From contig CANOBT010000019.1 in the NCBI GenBank assembly GCA_947564305.1, positions 1 through 57,057 on the forward strand: a stretch of 57,057 nucleotides of DNA, given 5' to 3'. The position numbers and the translations under genes were made by a program. The notes below the pieces were generated by a model. That model saw nothing but the letters and a program-made list of their open reading frames with translations. It did not search any database and was not told the DNA's origin. Below are positions 15,496 through 24,415 of the stretch, piece after piece (positions within the stretch are counted from its first letter, which is position 1; each line of letters begins with the position of its first letter). This DNA is from an uncultured Lachnospiraceae bacterium. Lineage in GTDB: Bacteria; Bacillota_A; Clostridia; Lachnospirales; Lachnospiraceae.

Positions 15496-17457
15496 TTATT
15501 TGTTTTCCTCCACTTCAATCTTACGAATCTTTTTCGTGCGGATTTCTTCACAGATTTCATTGATAAACGCATCCAGAGACTTCTGTCCTTCATCACCCAG
15601 GTAACGGCTTCTGACGGATACGACACCTTCTTCTTCCTCCTTGGCGCCAACTACCAACATATAAGGAACTCTGTTCAAACGGGCCTCACGAATCTTGTAT
15701 CCCATTTTCTCAGAGCGCTGGTCTACGGAACAACGGATGCCGTTCGCTTTCAACTTGCTCTCCACCTGTGCCGCATAGTCATGGTATTTGTCTGAAATCG
15801 GAATCACACGCACCTGTTCCGGACACAGCCAAGTCGGGAACAGACCTGCATACTTCTCAATGAGCCATGCCAGAGTTCTTTCATAACAGCCCATAGAGGT
15901 TCTGTGGATAATACACGGACGCTTCTTATCCCCGTTTTCATCAATAAAGTACATATCAAACTGTTCTGCCAGCAGAGCATCCCACTGAATCGTAATCATA
16001 GTATCTTCTTTGCCGTATACGTTCTTGGCATTGATATCTACCTTCGGTCCATAGAATGCGGCTTCTCCCACATCCTCCACAAACGGAATATTTAACTCCT
16101 GGAGCATGTTACGGATGTGCCCTTCTGTCTCTTCCCACACTTCTGGTTCACCGATATATTTCTCCTTATTTTCCGGGTCCCATTTGGACAAGTGATAAGT
16201 CACATCCTCCTCCACACCCAGAACCTGCAAACAATGCTGTGCCAGCGCGATACATCCCTTAAATTCTTCTACCATCTGGTCTGGCCTTACAACTAAGTGC
16301 CCCTCGGAAATCGTAAACTGACGCACACGTGTCAAACCATGCATCTCACCGGAATCCTCATTACGGAACAAGGTAGATGTCTCACCGTAGCGCAGAGGCA
16401 AATCGCGATAGCTGTGCTGTTCTGACTTGTAGACATAATACTGGAACGGGCAGGTCATAGGACGAAGTGCAAACACTTCCTTGTCTTTGTCCTCATCTCC
16501 CAACACAAACATTCCATCTTTATAATGATCCCAGTGTCCGGAAATTTTGTACAAGTCACTCTTCGCCATCAATGGAGTCTTAGTGCGGACATAGCCCCAC
16601 TCATTGTCCTCCAAATCTTCAATCCATCTCTGGAGCTCTTTCAGCATAATTACGCCGTTCGGCATCAGAAGAGGGAGCCCTTGTCCAATCACATCTACCG
16701 TGGTAAATATTTTCATCTCGCGCCCCAGCTTATTATGGTCACGCTTCTTCGCTTCCTCCAGCATATTCAAATGCTCTTGCAGCTCGTCCTTTGTACCGTA
16801 TGCTGTTCCGTAAATACGTGCAAGCATCTGATTCTTTTCGCTGCCTCTCCAATAAGCTCCGGAGGAAGAAATCAACTTAAAGGCTTTCACACCTTTGGTG
16901 CTCATCAGGTGCGGACCGGCACATAAATCAACCCAATCCCCCTGGGAATAAAAGGAAATCTCTGCATCCTCAGGCAAGTCTTCAATTAATTCCACTTTGT
17001 AAGGCTCATTTTTTTCTTTAAAAAATGCGATTGCTTCCTCTCTGGATTTTGTAAAACGCTCAATTTTAGCGCCTTTTTTGATGATTTTTTTCATCTCTTT
17101 TTCAATGGCATCCAAGTCTTCCCTGGAAAACGGTGCATTGTCAAAATCGTAATAAAATCCCGTATCAATGGACGGCCCTATAGCTACCTTTGCATCCGGA
17201 TAAAGCCTCTGTACGGCCTCCGCCAACACATGGGATGCAGTGTGGCGCAGAGCTGCCAGTCCCTTCTCATCCCTGGCTGTGAGAATATTTAACTGGCAAT
17301 CACTGTCCAGCACGGTACGTAAATCTACTACCTCGCCGTTTACCTCACCGGCACATGCAGCACGTGCCAGTCCTTCGCTGATATCATAGGCGATATCAAT
17401 AATGGATTTTGCTTCTGCATATTCTTTTGTTGAACCATCTTTCAATGTAATAATCAT
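15496..17457 (-). CDS. thrS: Threonyl-tRNA synthetase
   Basis: Charges tRNA-Thr with threonine in the cytoplasm. At 653 residues it has the full bacterial layout. An N-terminal TGS domain (about 1-60, DGSTKEYAEAKSIID) comes first. The editing domain has HTASHVLAEAVQRL, and the class II catalytic core has RPMTCPFQYYVYK (zinc Cys), TRVRQFTISEGH and HRTSMGCYERTLAWLIE. The anticodon-binding domain is at the C-terminus (PEQVRVIPISDKYHDYA, SEKMGYKIREARL). Expression is controlled by an upstream T-box (17603-18023). AAAGGA lies about 11 nt before the ATG. No irregularities seen. Confidence 0.97.
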   Translation of the reverse strand: MIITLKDGSTKEYAEAKSIIDIAYDISEGLARAACAGEVNGEVVDLRTVLDSDCQLNILTARDEKGLAALRHTASHVLAEAVQRLYPDAKVAIGPSIDTGFYYDFDNAPFSREDLDAIEKEMKKIIKKGAKIERFTKSREEAIAFFKEKNEPYKVELIEDLPEDAEISFYSQGDWVDLCAGPHLMSTKGVKAFKLISSSGAYWRGSEKNQMLARIYGTAYGTKDELQEHLNMLEEAKKRDHNKLGREMKIFTTVDVIGQGLPLLMPNGVIMLKELQRWIEDLEDNEWGYVRTKTPLMAKSDLYKISGHWDHYKDGMFVLGDEDKDKEVFALRPMTCPFQYYVYKSEQHSYRDLPLRYGETSTLFRNEDSGEMHGLTRVRQFTISEGHLVVRPDQMVEEFKGCIALAQHCLQVLGVEEDVTYHLSKWDPENKEKYIGEPEVWEETEGHIRNMLQELNIPFVEDVGEAAFYGPKVDINAKNVYGKEDTMITIQWDALLAEQFDMYFIDENGDKKRPCIIHRTSMGCYERTLAWLIEKYAGLFPTWLCPEQVRVIPISDKYHDYAAQVESKLKANGIRCSVDQRSEKMGYKIREARLNRVPYMLVVGAKEEEEGVVSVRSRYLGDEGQKSLDAFINEICEEIRTKKIRKIEVEENK

Positions 17458-17594
17458 GTCTGTTCATTTCCTTTCTAAGATTGCAGATGGAATGATAGAA
17501 CGCAAGATGCCTCGCCGCTGTGTATATACATGAAAATGTGCATCCCCCGGAGAGTTTTTATTCTAAAGATAAATTTGGAGAAATTTCCTTTAGA

Positions 17595-18023
17595 ATAAAA
17601 AAAGTCCGTCCCTGTGACTCCGAAGAATCACAAGGGACGGACTAAAATTCTTAGCCGCGGTTCCACCCTTCTTGCTGTCTGCTAAAGAACACTCATAAAA
17701 AACGCTTATGTTCCTTATACAAAAAACCACTTTAGGAAACTATAAAAAAAATAATACGAAACCGGGATGTTCTTGAATCAATCTTAGCCTGGTTCCTTAG
17801 ATAACTGCTTATAGTTCCTTGATGATAACGGAATCACCGGACCGGATTGGGGTCACTCGGAGGTAGTTTTCAAATGCTTCTGCAGTAAGATGCTTTCAGC
17901 ACTGATGGCTGTATCTGATTGGATACATAACCGCTTACAATCAGATTCTTCATTCAGGCACCTCTCTCTGGAAAGTTCCACATTCTACTCGTCTCGTCTG
18001 CGTGTTGTCTTTCATCTGCTTTG
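17595..18023 (-). ncRNA. T-box leader of thrS
   Basis: A tRNA-sensing riboswitch. On the minus strand it shows the universal T-box sequence AGGGTGGAACCGCGG (about 17651-17666), and directly after it a strong terminator hairpin. That hairpin is AGTCCGTCCCT-GTGA pairing with TCAC-GGGACGGACT, followed by seven T, at 17595-17643. Stem I contains the AGAGAG motif (about 17965-17970) and the GAAAACTACCTCCGAG segment. In that segment ACC (17862-17864 on the plus strand as GGT) is the likely specifier, a threonine codon that agrees with the downstream gene. Uncharged tRNA-Thr would favour the antiterminator and thrS expression. Motifs are seen; the specifier position is inferred. Confidence 0.93.
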
Positions 18024-18029
18024 TGTTTT

Positions 18030-18058
18030 ATTATAAGCAGGAGAAATCGGATTGTCAA
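18030..18058 (-). promoter_or_regulatory. Consensus sigma-A promoter of the thrS T-box
   Basis: TTGACA (18053-18058) and TATAAT (18030-18035), both perfect, are separated by 17 bp on the minus strand. The expected start near 18023 gives a leader of about 565 nt. Confidence 0.9.
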
Positions 18059-18124
18059 TATTTTGTACAATATTCCGTACTTTTTATTTTTAGCATTATA
18101 ACAGATAATTGCCAAAACATAGGA

Positions 18125-18153
18125 TTGCAACTTCCGTCAAACCACATTATAAT
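18125..18153 (+). promoter_or_regulatory. Sigma-A promoter of the aldo/keto reductase gene
   Basis: TTGCAA (18125-18130), a 17-bp spacer, then TATAAT (18148-18153). The gene starts 29 nt further on. Confidence 0.75.
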
Positions 18154-18182
18154 AACTATAAAAAATTATGGAGAACATACTT

Positions 18183-19205
18183 ATGAGAAAAATCACTCTT
18201 GGAAAAACCAATATCACCGTAAATAAGAATGGCTTTGGAGCCCTGCCCATCCAACGTATTTCCGATAAGGAAGCTGTCTACCTTCTGCACAAAGCCTACG
18301 ACCATGAAATTAATTTTTATGACACTGCCAGATTCTACACGGACAGTGAAGAAAAATTAGGACTGGCTTTCGCAGACCGGCGGGATAAAATTTATATTGC
18401 TTCTAAAACTGCCGCCGAAAATGTAAACAATTTTTGGAAAGATTTGGAAACTACCCTACGCAATCTAAAAACAGATTATCTGGATATCTACCAGTTCCAC
18501 AATATCCCCTTCTGTCCCAAGCCAGGAGATGGAAGCGGACTTTATGAAGCAATGCAAAAAGCAAAGGAGCAGGGAAAAATAAGGCATATTGCCATCACGA
18601 ACCATCGTCTGGCCGTTGCCCGTGAAGCCATTGAGAGCGGACTCTATGACACATTACAGTTCCCCTTCAGCTATCTGTCTTCCGAGCAGGAACTTGAACT
18701 GGTCAAAAAATGTGAGGCCGCAAATATGGGATTTATCGCCATGAAAGCCCTGGCCGGCGGACTGATTAACAATTCCGCAGCAGCCTACGCATATATGCTT
18801 CCGTTTGAACATGTACTTCCGATTTGGGGAATCCAGAAAGAAAAAGAACTGGATGAATTCCTGTCTTATCAGGAAAACGAGCCTGTTTTGGAAGGAGAAC
18901 TGGCTGCTGCCATCCAGCGGGATAAGGACGAGCTGCAAGGTGAATTCTGCCGCGGCTGCGGATACTGTATGCCATGTCCAGCAGAGATTGAAATCAGCAC
19001 CTGCGCAAGAATGTCCCTTCTGATCCGCAGAGCGCCTTCCTCCGAACAGCTTACCGAGGAGGCACAGGCCATGATGAAGAAAACCGCCGAATGCCTGCAC
19101 TGCGGAAAATGTAAGGAGAAATGTCCTTATGGACTGGATACACCGGCTCTTTTGGAAAAGAATTACAAGGATTATCAGGAAATACTTGCGGGGAAAGAAT
19201 ATTAA
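18183..19205 (+). CDS. Aldo/keto reductase with C-terminal ferredoxin-like Fe-S domain
   Basis: A 340-residue fusion. The N-terminal about 240 residues form the AKR barrel (NGFGALPIQRI, NFYDTARFYTDSE with catalytic Asp/Tyr, then YLDIYQFHNI and HIAITNH). The C-terminal part carries two cysteine clusters, CRGCGYCMPCP and CLHCGKCKEKCPYG, for iron-sulfur cofactors. Such fusions are common in anaerobes and are presumed redox enzymes; the substrate is unknown. Translation should begin at ATG 18183, which follows GGAG by 11 nt, rather than at the in-frame ATG 18168 that overlaps this site. It is a single-gene unit with its own promoter and the terminator at 19243-19261. Confidence 0.9.
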   Translation: MRKITLGKTNITVNKNGFGALPIQRISDKEAVYLLHKAYDHEINFYDTARFYTDSEEKLGLAFADRRDKIYIASKTAAENVNNFWKDLETTLRNLKTDYLDIYQFHNIPFCPKPGDGSGLYEAMQKAKEQGKIRHIAITNHRLAVAREAIESGLYDTLQFPFSYLSSEQELELVKKCEAANMGFIAMKALAGGLINNSAAAYAYMLPFEHVLPIWGIQKEKELDEFLSYQENEPVLEGELAAAIQRDKDELQGEFCRGCGYCMPCPAEIEISTCARMSLLIRRAPSSEQLTEEAQAMMKKTAECLHCGKCKEKCPYGLDTPALLEKNYKDYQEILAGKEY

Positions 19206-19233
19206 TTTGTGTAATAATTTTTGAAGCTTTTGG

Positions 19234-19270
19234 CAAAAAAAGGGGGCTGTGCGACAGCCCCTCATATTTT
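19234..19270. terminator. Bidirectional intrinsic terminator
   Basis: GGGGCTGT (19243-19250) pairs with ACAGCCCC (19254-19261) around GCG. Seven A on the left give a T-run on the minus strand. It separates the reductase gene from the convergent AAA ATPase gene. Confidence 0.85.
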
Positions 19271-19294
19271 ATATTTTCAAATGTTTTTCTACAA

Positions 19295-20872
19295 TTATAC
19301 TACAACGTCAAAAATCTGTTTTCCTTTATATGTGACCCAACCCATTCGTGTTTGCTTCTGTTTACGAAAATCAAAGGTCAGCAAATATCCTTTATCGGCA
19401 TGTTTGCTTTCCAGATAATCATATAGCTGTTCATATGCCTCTTCATGTTTTTTGACTCCATACCAACGCTTCAATTCCAGAATATACTGATCCGCTCCAT
19501 AATCTACAACAATATCCATCCTGCGTTCTGTATTGGTACGGGACTCTATGTGGTAAAATCCCTTGCCATTAATTAAGGGTTTCAAATACATAAGAAACAG
19601 AATTCTTCCGTTTTCCTCCAGAAATTTTCTATTTTTTACATTTGTAAAAAGCTCTTCATAATGCATGGAAAATTTCTGTAATACATATTCCATATTGAAA
19701 TGCCCATTCTGTATCACATCTTCTGACAAGACTCCGGTGATTTTCAACTGTTCTTTATTTTCCAGATTCTTGGATATGAAATAATTTGCAATCTTTATCT
19801 CAAACATCCGATTATCAATGACCGCGCATCCCTCTTCATTCCGTATAAATCCGAAGGTAGCCGCAAGGTCAACCGTTGGATTGGTACGCTCAAAATTCTT
19901 TTCCAGTCCCAAAATTAAAAGCTCGTACATAAATGACCGCAATGCCTCATTATTTTCCAGATGGTGGGAAATGTCATCAAACAGGGGGTTTTTCTCTGAG
20001 AGAATTTTTTTGGCCGCCATCTGAATTCCGGCGTAATCCCAGGATAATCCGCTCTCATCAACCATCTGGCATATCCTGCTTACGAGAAACGGATATCCTC
20101 TTGTGTAACGCCAAATCTGAGACGCAGCTCCTGTAATATCCATCCCCGTGTGATGGTCCATTTCATATTCTGATAACATAGAGCTAATCTCACGGACGGA
20201 AAAGGACATGTCAACATCAAAATCTGCCGCAATATTCCATGGAGAGTTATACTTCATGTCTCCGTCCGAAAGCACGGCATATCCTTTTTCCACCATGCGC
20301 AGCTTTATATTCTTGATATCATAAACCCCGACCAGAACTACACTAAAGAAGGTAAAGTCCTCCTCTGCTTTTCGGGCAAGATACTTTTCGCGGAGCATAC
20401 CAAGAAAATGTAAAAAAACCTGATTATCCGATGCCTGGTCCACTTCATCAATCAACAATACAACTTTCCGGTCCATACAGAAATCCGTAACCTTTTCAGA
20501 AAGTCTTAAAAAGCTATCCATTTCTTTCGGATAATCTATCCACTGCGCGATGTCCTCTTTTCTAGCTGATGAAAAACGAAGACTCTTTCCAAAAAGTTCA
20601 TCAAATCCAAGGCAAAACTTACTTTCACTAGAAAAAACAGTTCCTCCAATTCCTTCAAAACTGATTCTGGATACAATGAAATCTGCGTTCAAACTCTTTT
20701 TTAAAACCTGCAGAGTGGTTGTCTTTCCATATTGTCTGGCACGGTTAATCGTGAAATATTCCTCTGCATTGACCATAGCCTGAATCTGTTTTACTTTATC
20801 AGAAATGTCGACCATATAATCTTTCGCCGGCGTACACAACCCAGTTACGTTAAAATGCTTCATTCTATCCAC
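19295..20872 (-). CDS. AAA-family ATPase with C-terminal nuclease-fold-like domain
   Basis: A 525-residue protein of the AAA-like family found in many gut anaerobes. The P-loop is ARQYGKTTT (about residues 45-53), Walker B is VVLLIDEVDQ, and the following GYPFLVSRICQMV segment is typical of the ATPase helical region. The C-terminal about 120 residues contain RRMDIVVDYGADQYILELKRW, a PD-(D/E)xK-like pattern. Function is unproven; relatives are linked to defence or mobile DNA but often occur as solitary genes. The terminator at 19234-19270 lies at its 3' end. A second, broken gene of a related ATPase type lies at 39385-40023. Confidence 0.8.
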   Translation of the reverse strand: MDRMKHFNVTGLCTPAKDYMVDISDKVKQIQAMVNAEEYFTINRARQYGKTTTLQVLKKSLNADFIVSRISFEGIGGTVFSSESKFCLGFDELFGKSLRFSSARKEDIAQWIDYPKEMDSFLRLSEKVTDFCMDRKVVLLIDEVDQASDNQVFLHFLGMLREKYLARKAEEDFTFFSVVLVGVYDIKNIKLRMVEKGYAVLSDGDMKYNSPWNIAADFDVDMSFSVREISSMLSEYEMDHHTGMDITGAASQIWRYTRGYPFLVSRICQMVDESGLSWDYAGIQMAAKKILSEKNPLFDDISHHLENNEALRSFMYELLILGLEKNFERTNPTVDLAATFGFIRNEEGCAVIDNRMFEIKIANYFISKNLENKEQLKITGVLSEDVIQNGHFNMEYVLQKFSMHYEELFTNVKNRKFLEENGRILFLMYLKPLINGKGFYHIESRTNTERRMDIVVDYGADQYILELKRWYGVKKHEEAYEQLYDYLESKHADKGYLLTFDFRKQKQTRMGWVTYKGKQIFDVVV

Positions 20873-20928
20873 CTCCAGGACATTTCTTCCATTCCCTTAG
20901 AGAATCCCTGCAAATTTTTACAATTTCC

Positions 20929-21756
20929 CTATGAGTTCTTTTTTCGGTTTAACCTGATAAAATACAACAGATTAATCATAATCCCAAACACTGTTGCACT
21001 CGGCGCAGCCAGTCCGATCATGGTAAGATTCGCATCCGGCTGTATACTCATAAAATAGGACATTGGCAGACGCACAATAAATGTCTGGGCAAATACCTGC
21101 AAGCAAGTCTCCCCGGAAAAAGGAAAACAACGCGATTGGGATTCCAATACTTCCGCCGATAAACATCCCTGTAACCATAGCCTGTTTCACACGTTTTTCC
21201 AGACCTGCGCCTACGTTCTGCGCAACAAAAGATGCCATGGACTGCATCAGCGCACCCGGCACCAGCATGACAAAGCTTACGATTTTATTTGCCACGCCAT
21301 ATCCGGGCTGATACGGATATATTCTTTTTTCATGGCAAAAGGCGGTTTCCGCTTTATGATGATGATAACAGACAGTCCCACACTGACCGCCTGCGCCATC
21401 ACGGTTGCAAGCGCAGCACCCGCCACATTCCATTTAAACACTGCGATAAACAGCAGGTCCCCTAAAATATTCACAACACACGCAATCCCGACAAAGACAA
21501 GCGGCATCTTGGAATCGCCGATTCCCCGGGAAATACTGCTGATTACGTTATATGCAATGATGAAGAAAATACCGCCGCCGCAAATACGGACATACAGCAC
21601 GGTGAGGTCAAGAGCTTCCTTTGGAGACTGCATCAGAACCGCAAGGGGCCTTGCAAATACCAACATAATTACTGCAATAATCACTGCTAAGACCGCAAAC
21701 AGGCAGAGTGCGCCGCCAACAGCCTCCCCTACTTTTTCTTCCTTCTTTTCTTCCAT
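20929..21756 (-). pseudogene. Decayed MATE-family efflux transporter
   Basis: Three reading-frame segments together resemble a MATE transporter. These are 21756-21277 (GALCLFAVLAVIIAVIML, then GGIFFIIAYNVISSISRGIG), then a shifted frame with ANKIVSFVMLVPGALMQSMA and FVAQNVGAGLEKRVKQAMV, and finally the C-terminal SIQPDANLTMIGLAAPSA part (ending at 20929). At least two frameshifts are needed to join them. The N-terminal about 80 residues (first two helices) are missing, and about 100 residues appear deleted before the C-terminus. MATE proteins are about 450 residues; only about 275 codons remain. It follows the RpiR-type gene and is probably non-functional. Confidence 0.85.
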
Positions 21757-21787
21757 CTTTGCTTTTCTCCTTCCCGATCACAGTTCC

Positions 21788-22621
21788 TTATTCATAGAAA
21801 AAATCAAAATCCGAATACGTTGATTCAAAGGCTTCTAAGCGGGTACGGATCAGCTCCGGCCTTTCTTCTTTAATCTTATCAACAATCGCATCAAATAAAG
21901 CATACAGGCACACTTGCGAGACAAAACCCATATCATCTTTTAAAGGCGCGGCCTGTACCGTGTAATCTGATATAGAAAAAAACGGAGAGGATGGTACATC
22001 TGTAAATGAAATCAGGCATGCACCATGCTTTTTCATGGAACTGGCATACTGATATGTCCATTTTGTATAACGTGCGAAAGCAATGCTGATCAAAACCGTT
22101 TTTTTTGTCACGTTAGACAACAGATCAAATCGCGGGTCATAAAATTCGTGGATAATAAACGTATTCCCCAAGAGAAGGTTCAGCCGGTTTCCCAGCCAGC
22201 TTGCAGCGCTGAAAGAAGAACGTGCACCTGTAACAAGAATATGGTCCGCATCTAATAGCACGTGGCAAATCTGCACAATGAGGTGTTCATCCACCGAGGC
22301 CGTCCAATTGGTCAATGCAGCTACTTCTTTATTTAGCGTATTAAAAACACTGCCGGCTGTTTTGGGCGGTTCAGGAATCGTACGCTGCGGACTTTTCAAA
22401 ATATCCGATTGAAGTTTTTGCTGCATGGAAGAAAAGCTTTCAAATCCCAGAGAATATGCTAAACGTATAATCGTAGTTTCGCTTACTGATATTGCTTTAC
22501 TCAATTTTGCCAAAGTAGCATAACTGAACACGTCTTTATTTTCCAAAATATATTCGGCAACCTTACGCTGCCCCGCAGATAACGTGGGGAGTTTATCATA
22601 AATCAACTGTTCCAGGGTCAT
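21788..22621 (-). CDS. MurR/RpiR-family transcriptional regulator
   Basis: A 277-residue regulator. The N-terminal HTH_6 domain (LPTLSAGQRKVAEYILENKD, then SVSETTIIRLAYSLGFESF) binds DNA. The C-terminal SIS domain (about 120-250; HILVTGARSSFSAASWLGNR) usually binds a phosphosugar or related metabolite. ATG 22621 follows AGGAGG by 9 nt; an upstream in-frame ATG lies before this site. It is divergent from the serine hydrolase-permease-malic enzyme operon and is the likely local regulator. Candidate operators are the inverted repeats at 22687-22711 and 22916-22929. Confidence 0.9.
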   Translation of the reverse strand: MTLEQLIYDKLPTLSAGQRKVAEYILENKDVFSYATLAKLSKAISVSETTIIRLAYSLGFESFSSMQQKLQSDILKSPQRTIPEPPKTAGSVFNTLNKEVAALTNWTASVDEHLIVQICHVLLDADHILVTGARSSFSAASWLGNRLNLLLGNTFIIHEFYDPRFDLLSNVTKKTVLISIAFARYTKWTYQYASSMKKHGACLISFTDVPSSPFFSISDYTVQAAPLKDDMGFVSQVCLYALFDAIVDKIKEERPELIRTRLEAFESTYSDFDFFYE

Positions 22622-22686
22622 AATATATTTCCTCCTACTAAACATTCGAATATTTCATCTGTCATAGGTATGTTTCCTTCGTTTAT

Positions 22687-22711
22687 AATCAATCTGCTAT
22701 ACAGATTGATT
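22687..22711. promoter_or_regulatory. Perfect 10-bp inverted repeat upstream of rpiR-type gene
   Basis: AATCAATCTG, a 5-nt spacer CTATA, and CAGATTGATT. It lies 66 bp before the regulator start and could be an operator or an RNA hairpin. Confidence 0.45.
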
Positions 22712-22877
22712 GCCTGCTGCCGTTGCTGAGAAGTCTATTTTGAGTATAACATGAGGTTGAAAAAAAAGCAAAAAATTCTTCATACCCAACCTATAGAGAA
22801 AAAACATAGCAGAAATTACATAGCAATTTAGTAAAACCGCACAAAAACAAAGAACAAAAATTGTTTATATGTCACTA

Positions 22878-22929
22878 TTTACAGAATTATTTACTTGATA
22901 TAGAATAGAATTAAATTATTCATGAATAA
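22878..22929 (+). promoter_or_regulatory. Promoter and 14-bp palindromic operator candidate
   Basis: TTTACA (22878-22883), a 17-bp spacer, then TAGAAT (22901-22906). The perfect palindrome TTATTCATGAATAA (22916-22929) sits at the expected start point, a typical place for a repressor. The rest of 22622-22978 shows no gene. Confidence 0.55.
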
Positions 22930-22978
22930 CTAAAGAAGAATTAAATACTTTACAAAAAAACGAACTGGAGGAATGAGA

Positions 22979-24412
22979 ATGATTTTAAAACAACCTGAAA
23001 CATATGGAATTGAGTCTGCAAGGCTTCTGAAACTGGTTCAGGATATGGATTCAAAAATTGAAGACATGCATTCTATTGCAGTTGTCTGCGATGAGGATAT
23101 TGTATTGCTGAAATGTAAAGAACCCTATACGGAAGATGCGCGCCAGATGATGCATTCCTTTGCAAAAAGTATGAACAGTCTTGCGGTAGGAATTGCAATC
23201 CATGAAGGCAAATTAAACCTTAATGATAAGATTGTTGACTATCTTGGAGAATATTTGCCTGAAAAATACGACAAACGAATTGAAGAATTGACTGTAAGAA
23301 ATTTATTGACCATGGCCGCAAGTTCGTGCAGACTGAGTACTTATTTCAGAGGAGTGGAAAGCTCATGGATCAGCCACTATTTTACATTTGAACTGCCCCA
23401 CGACCCAGGCACATATTTTCAGTATGATACCGGTGCCAGCTATATTTTGTCAAGCCTTGTGACAAAAACAATGGGAAAGACAACTCTGGAAGTGTTGAAT
23501 GAGCATGTGTTTGAACCTATGGGGATTAAAAATGTGGATTGGCTGAGCAGTCCGGAAGGAAATACGGTCGGAGGATGGGGACTATACCTAAATACACCGG
23601 ATATCGCCAAAATCGGAATCCTGTTGGCGAATCTAGGCAAATGGGAAGGACAGCAGCTTGTTCCTGAAGAGTATCTCACAGAAGCAGGAAACAAGCAGAT
23701 CCAGACACCTATAGAAGCTGATAACCCGTATGGATATGGATATCAATTCTGGATTGGACCTGAAAAATCGTTCTGTGTATTCGGTGCATTCGGACAATGT
23801 GTCATCGTAAATGCAGACAAAAAAATGGCAGTCATCGTAACAGCAGGAGCCAGTGACAAGTCAGGCAACCCCAACAGGAAGATCAGCTCAATTGCAAATG
23901 AAGAACTGCTGATTCCTACGGAAAGAGGCTGCATTCCCGAAGACAAAAAAGCATTTGAAGAACTGAAAGCATATCTGGAAGAACTGAAACTGCCTTATGC
24001 ACAGGGAGAAAGCACTTCGGAGAAAGAGAGACATTTCTTTGACAAAAAGTTTGTTTTAGAAAATAACGACAGCAATATCAATGCTCTTTGTATCAGCAGA
24101 ACAGCTCCGGATACCCTGAAAATTGTATTCGAAATATATGGAAAAAAGATTGAGGCTGCAGCAGGATACAAACACTGGATAAATCAGGAATTGATATTTG
24201 AGGAAGAATTGCATCATTCCCATAGTTTTTCTTATGCATTTGAAGATGAGTATACATTAGTGATTAAGCACTACTTACTAAATACATCCGGGTTTGATCA
24301 ATATGTCCTGAAATTTAATGACGGGCATATGGATGGTGTGGTTACGACCAGTGTCAAACTTGGAGGCAGCGAACCTGTAAATCTGGTTGGAAAAGTGGAG
24401 AGAGAGGGATAA
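22979..24412 (+). CDS. Cytoplasmic serine hydrolase (beta-lactamase/AmpC fold)
   Basis: A 478-residue protein of the serine beta-lactamase-like hydrolase family. The catalytic SxxK is S60-F-A-K63 and the YxN-type motif is Y149-D-T (Thr in place of Asn). The family landmarks GGWGLYLNTPDIAKIG and the C-terminal catalytic loop follow. There is no signal peptide, so it acts inside the cell, unlike penicillin-binding relatives; such proteins are esterases, amidases or peptidases. Residues after about 320 form an extra beta-rich domain. ATG 22979 lies 7 nt after GGAGG; the ATG at 22973 is too close. The permease gene follows after 3 nt, so the substrate may be taken up by the permease. Confidence 0.85.
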   Translation: MILKQPETYGIESARLLKLVQDMDSKIEDMHSIAVVCDEDIVLLKCKEPYTEDARQMMHSFAKSMNSLAVGIAIHEGKLNLNDKIVDYLGEYLPEKYDKRIEELTVRNLLTMAASSCRLSTYFRGVESSWISHYFTFELPHDPGTYFQYDTGASYILSSLVTKTMGKTTLEVLNEHVFEPMGIKNVDWLSSPEGNTVGGWGLYLNTPDIAKIGILLANLGKWEGQQLVPEEYLTEAGNKQIQTPIEADNPYGYGYQFWIGPEKSFCVFGAFGQCVIVNADKKMAVIVTAGASDKSGNPNRKISSIANEELLIPTERGCIPEDKKAFEELKAYLEELKLPYAQGESTSEKERHFFDKKFVLENNDSNINALCISRTAPDTLKIVFEIYGKKIEAAAGYKHWINQELIFEEELHHSHSFSYAFEDEYTLVIKHYLLNTSGFDQYVLKFNDGHMDGVVTTSVKLGGSEPVNLVGKVEREG

Positions 24413-24415
24413 AAA

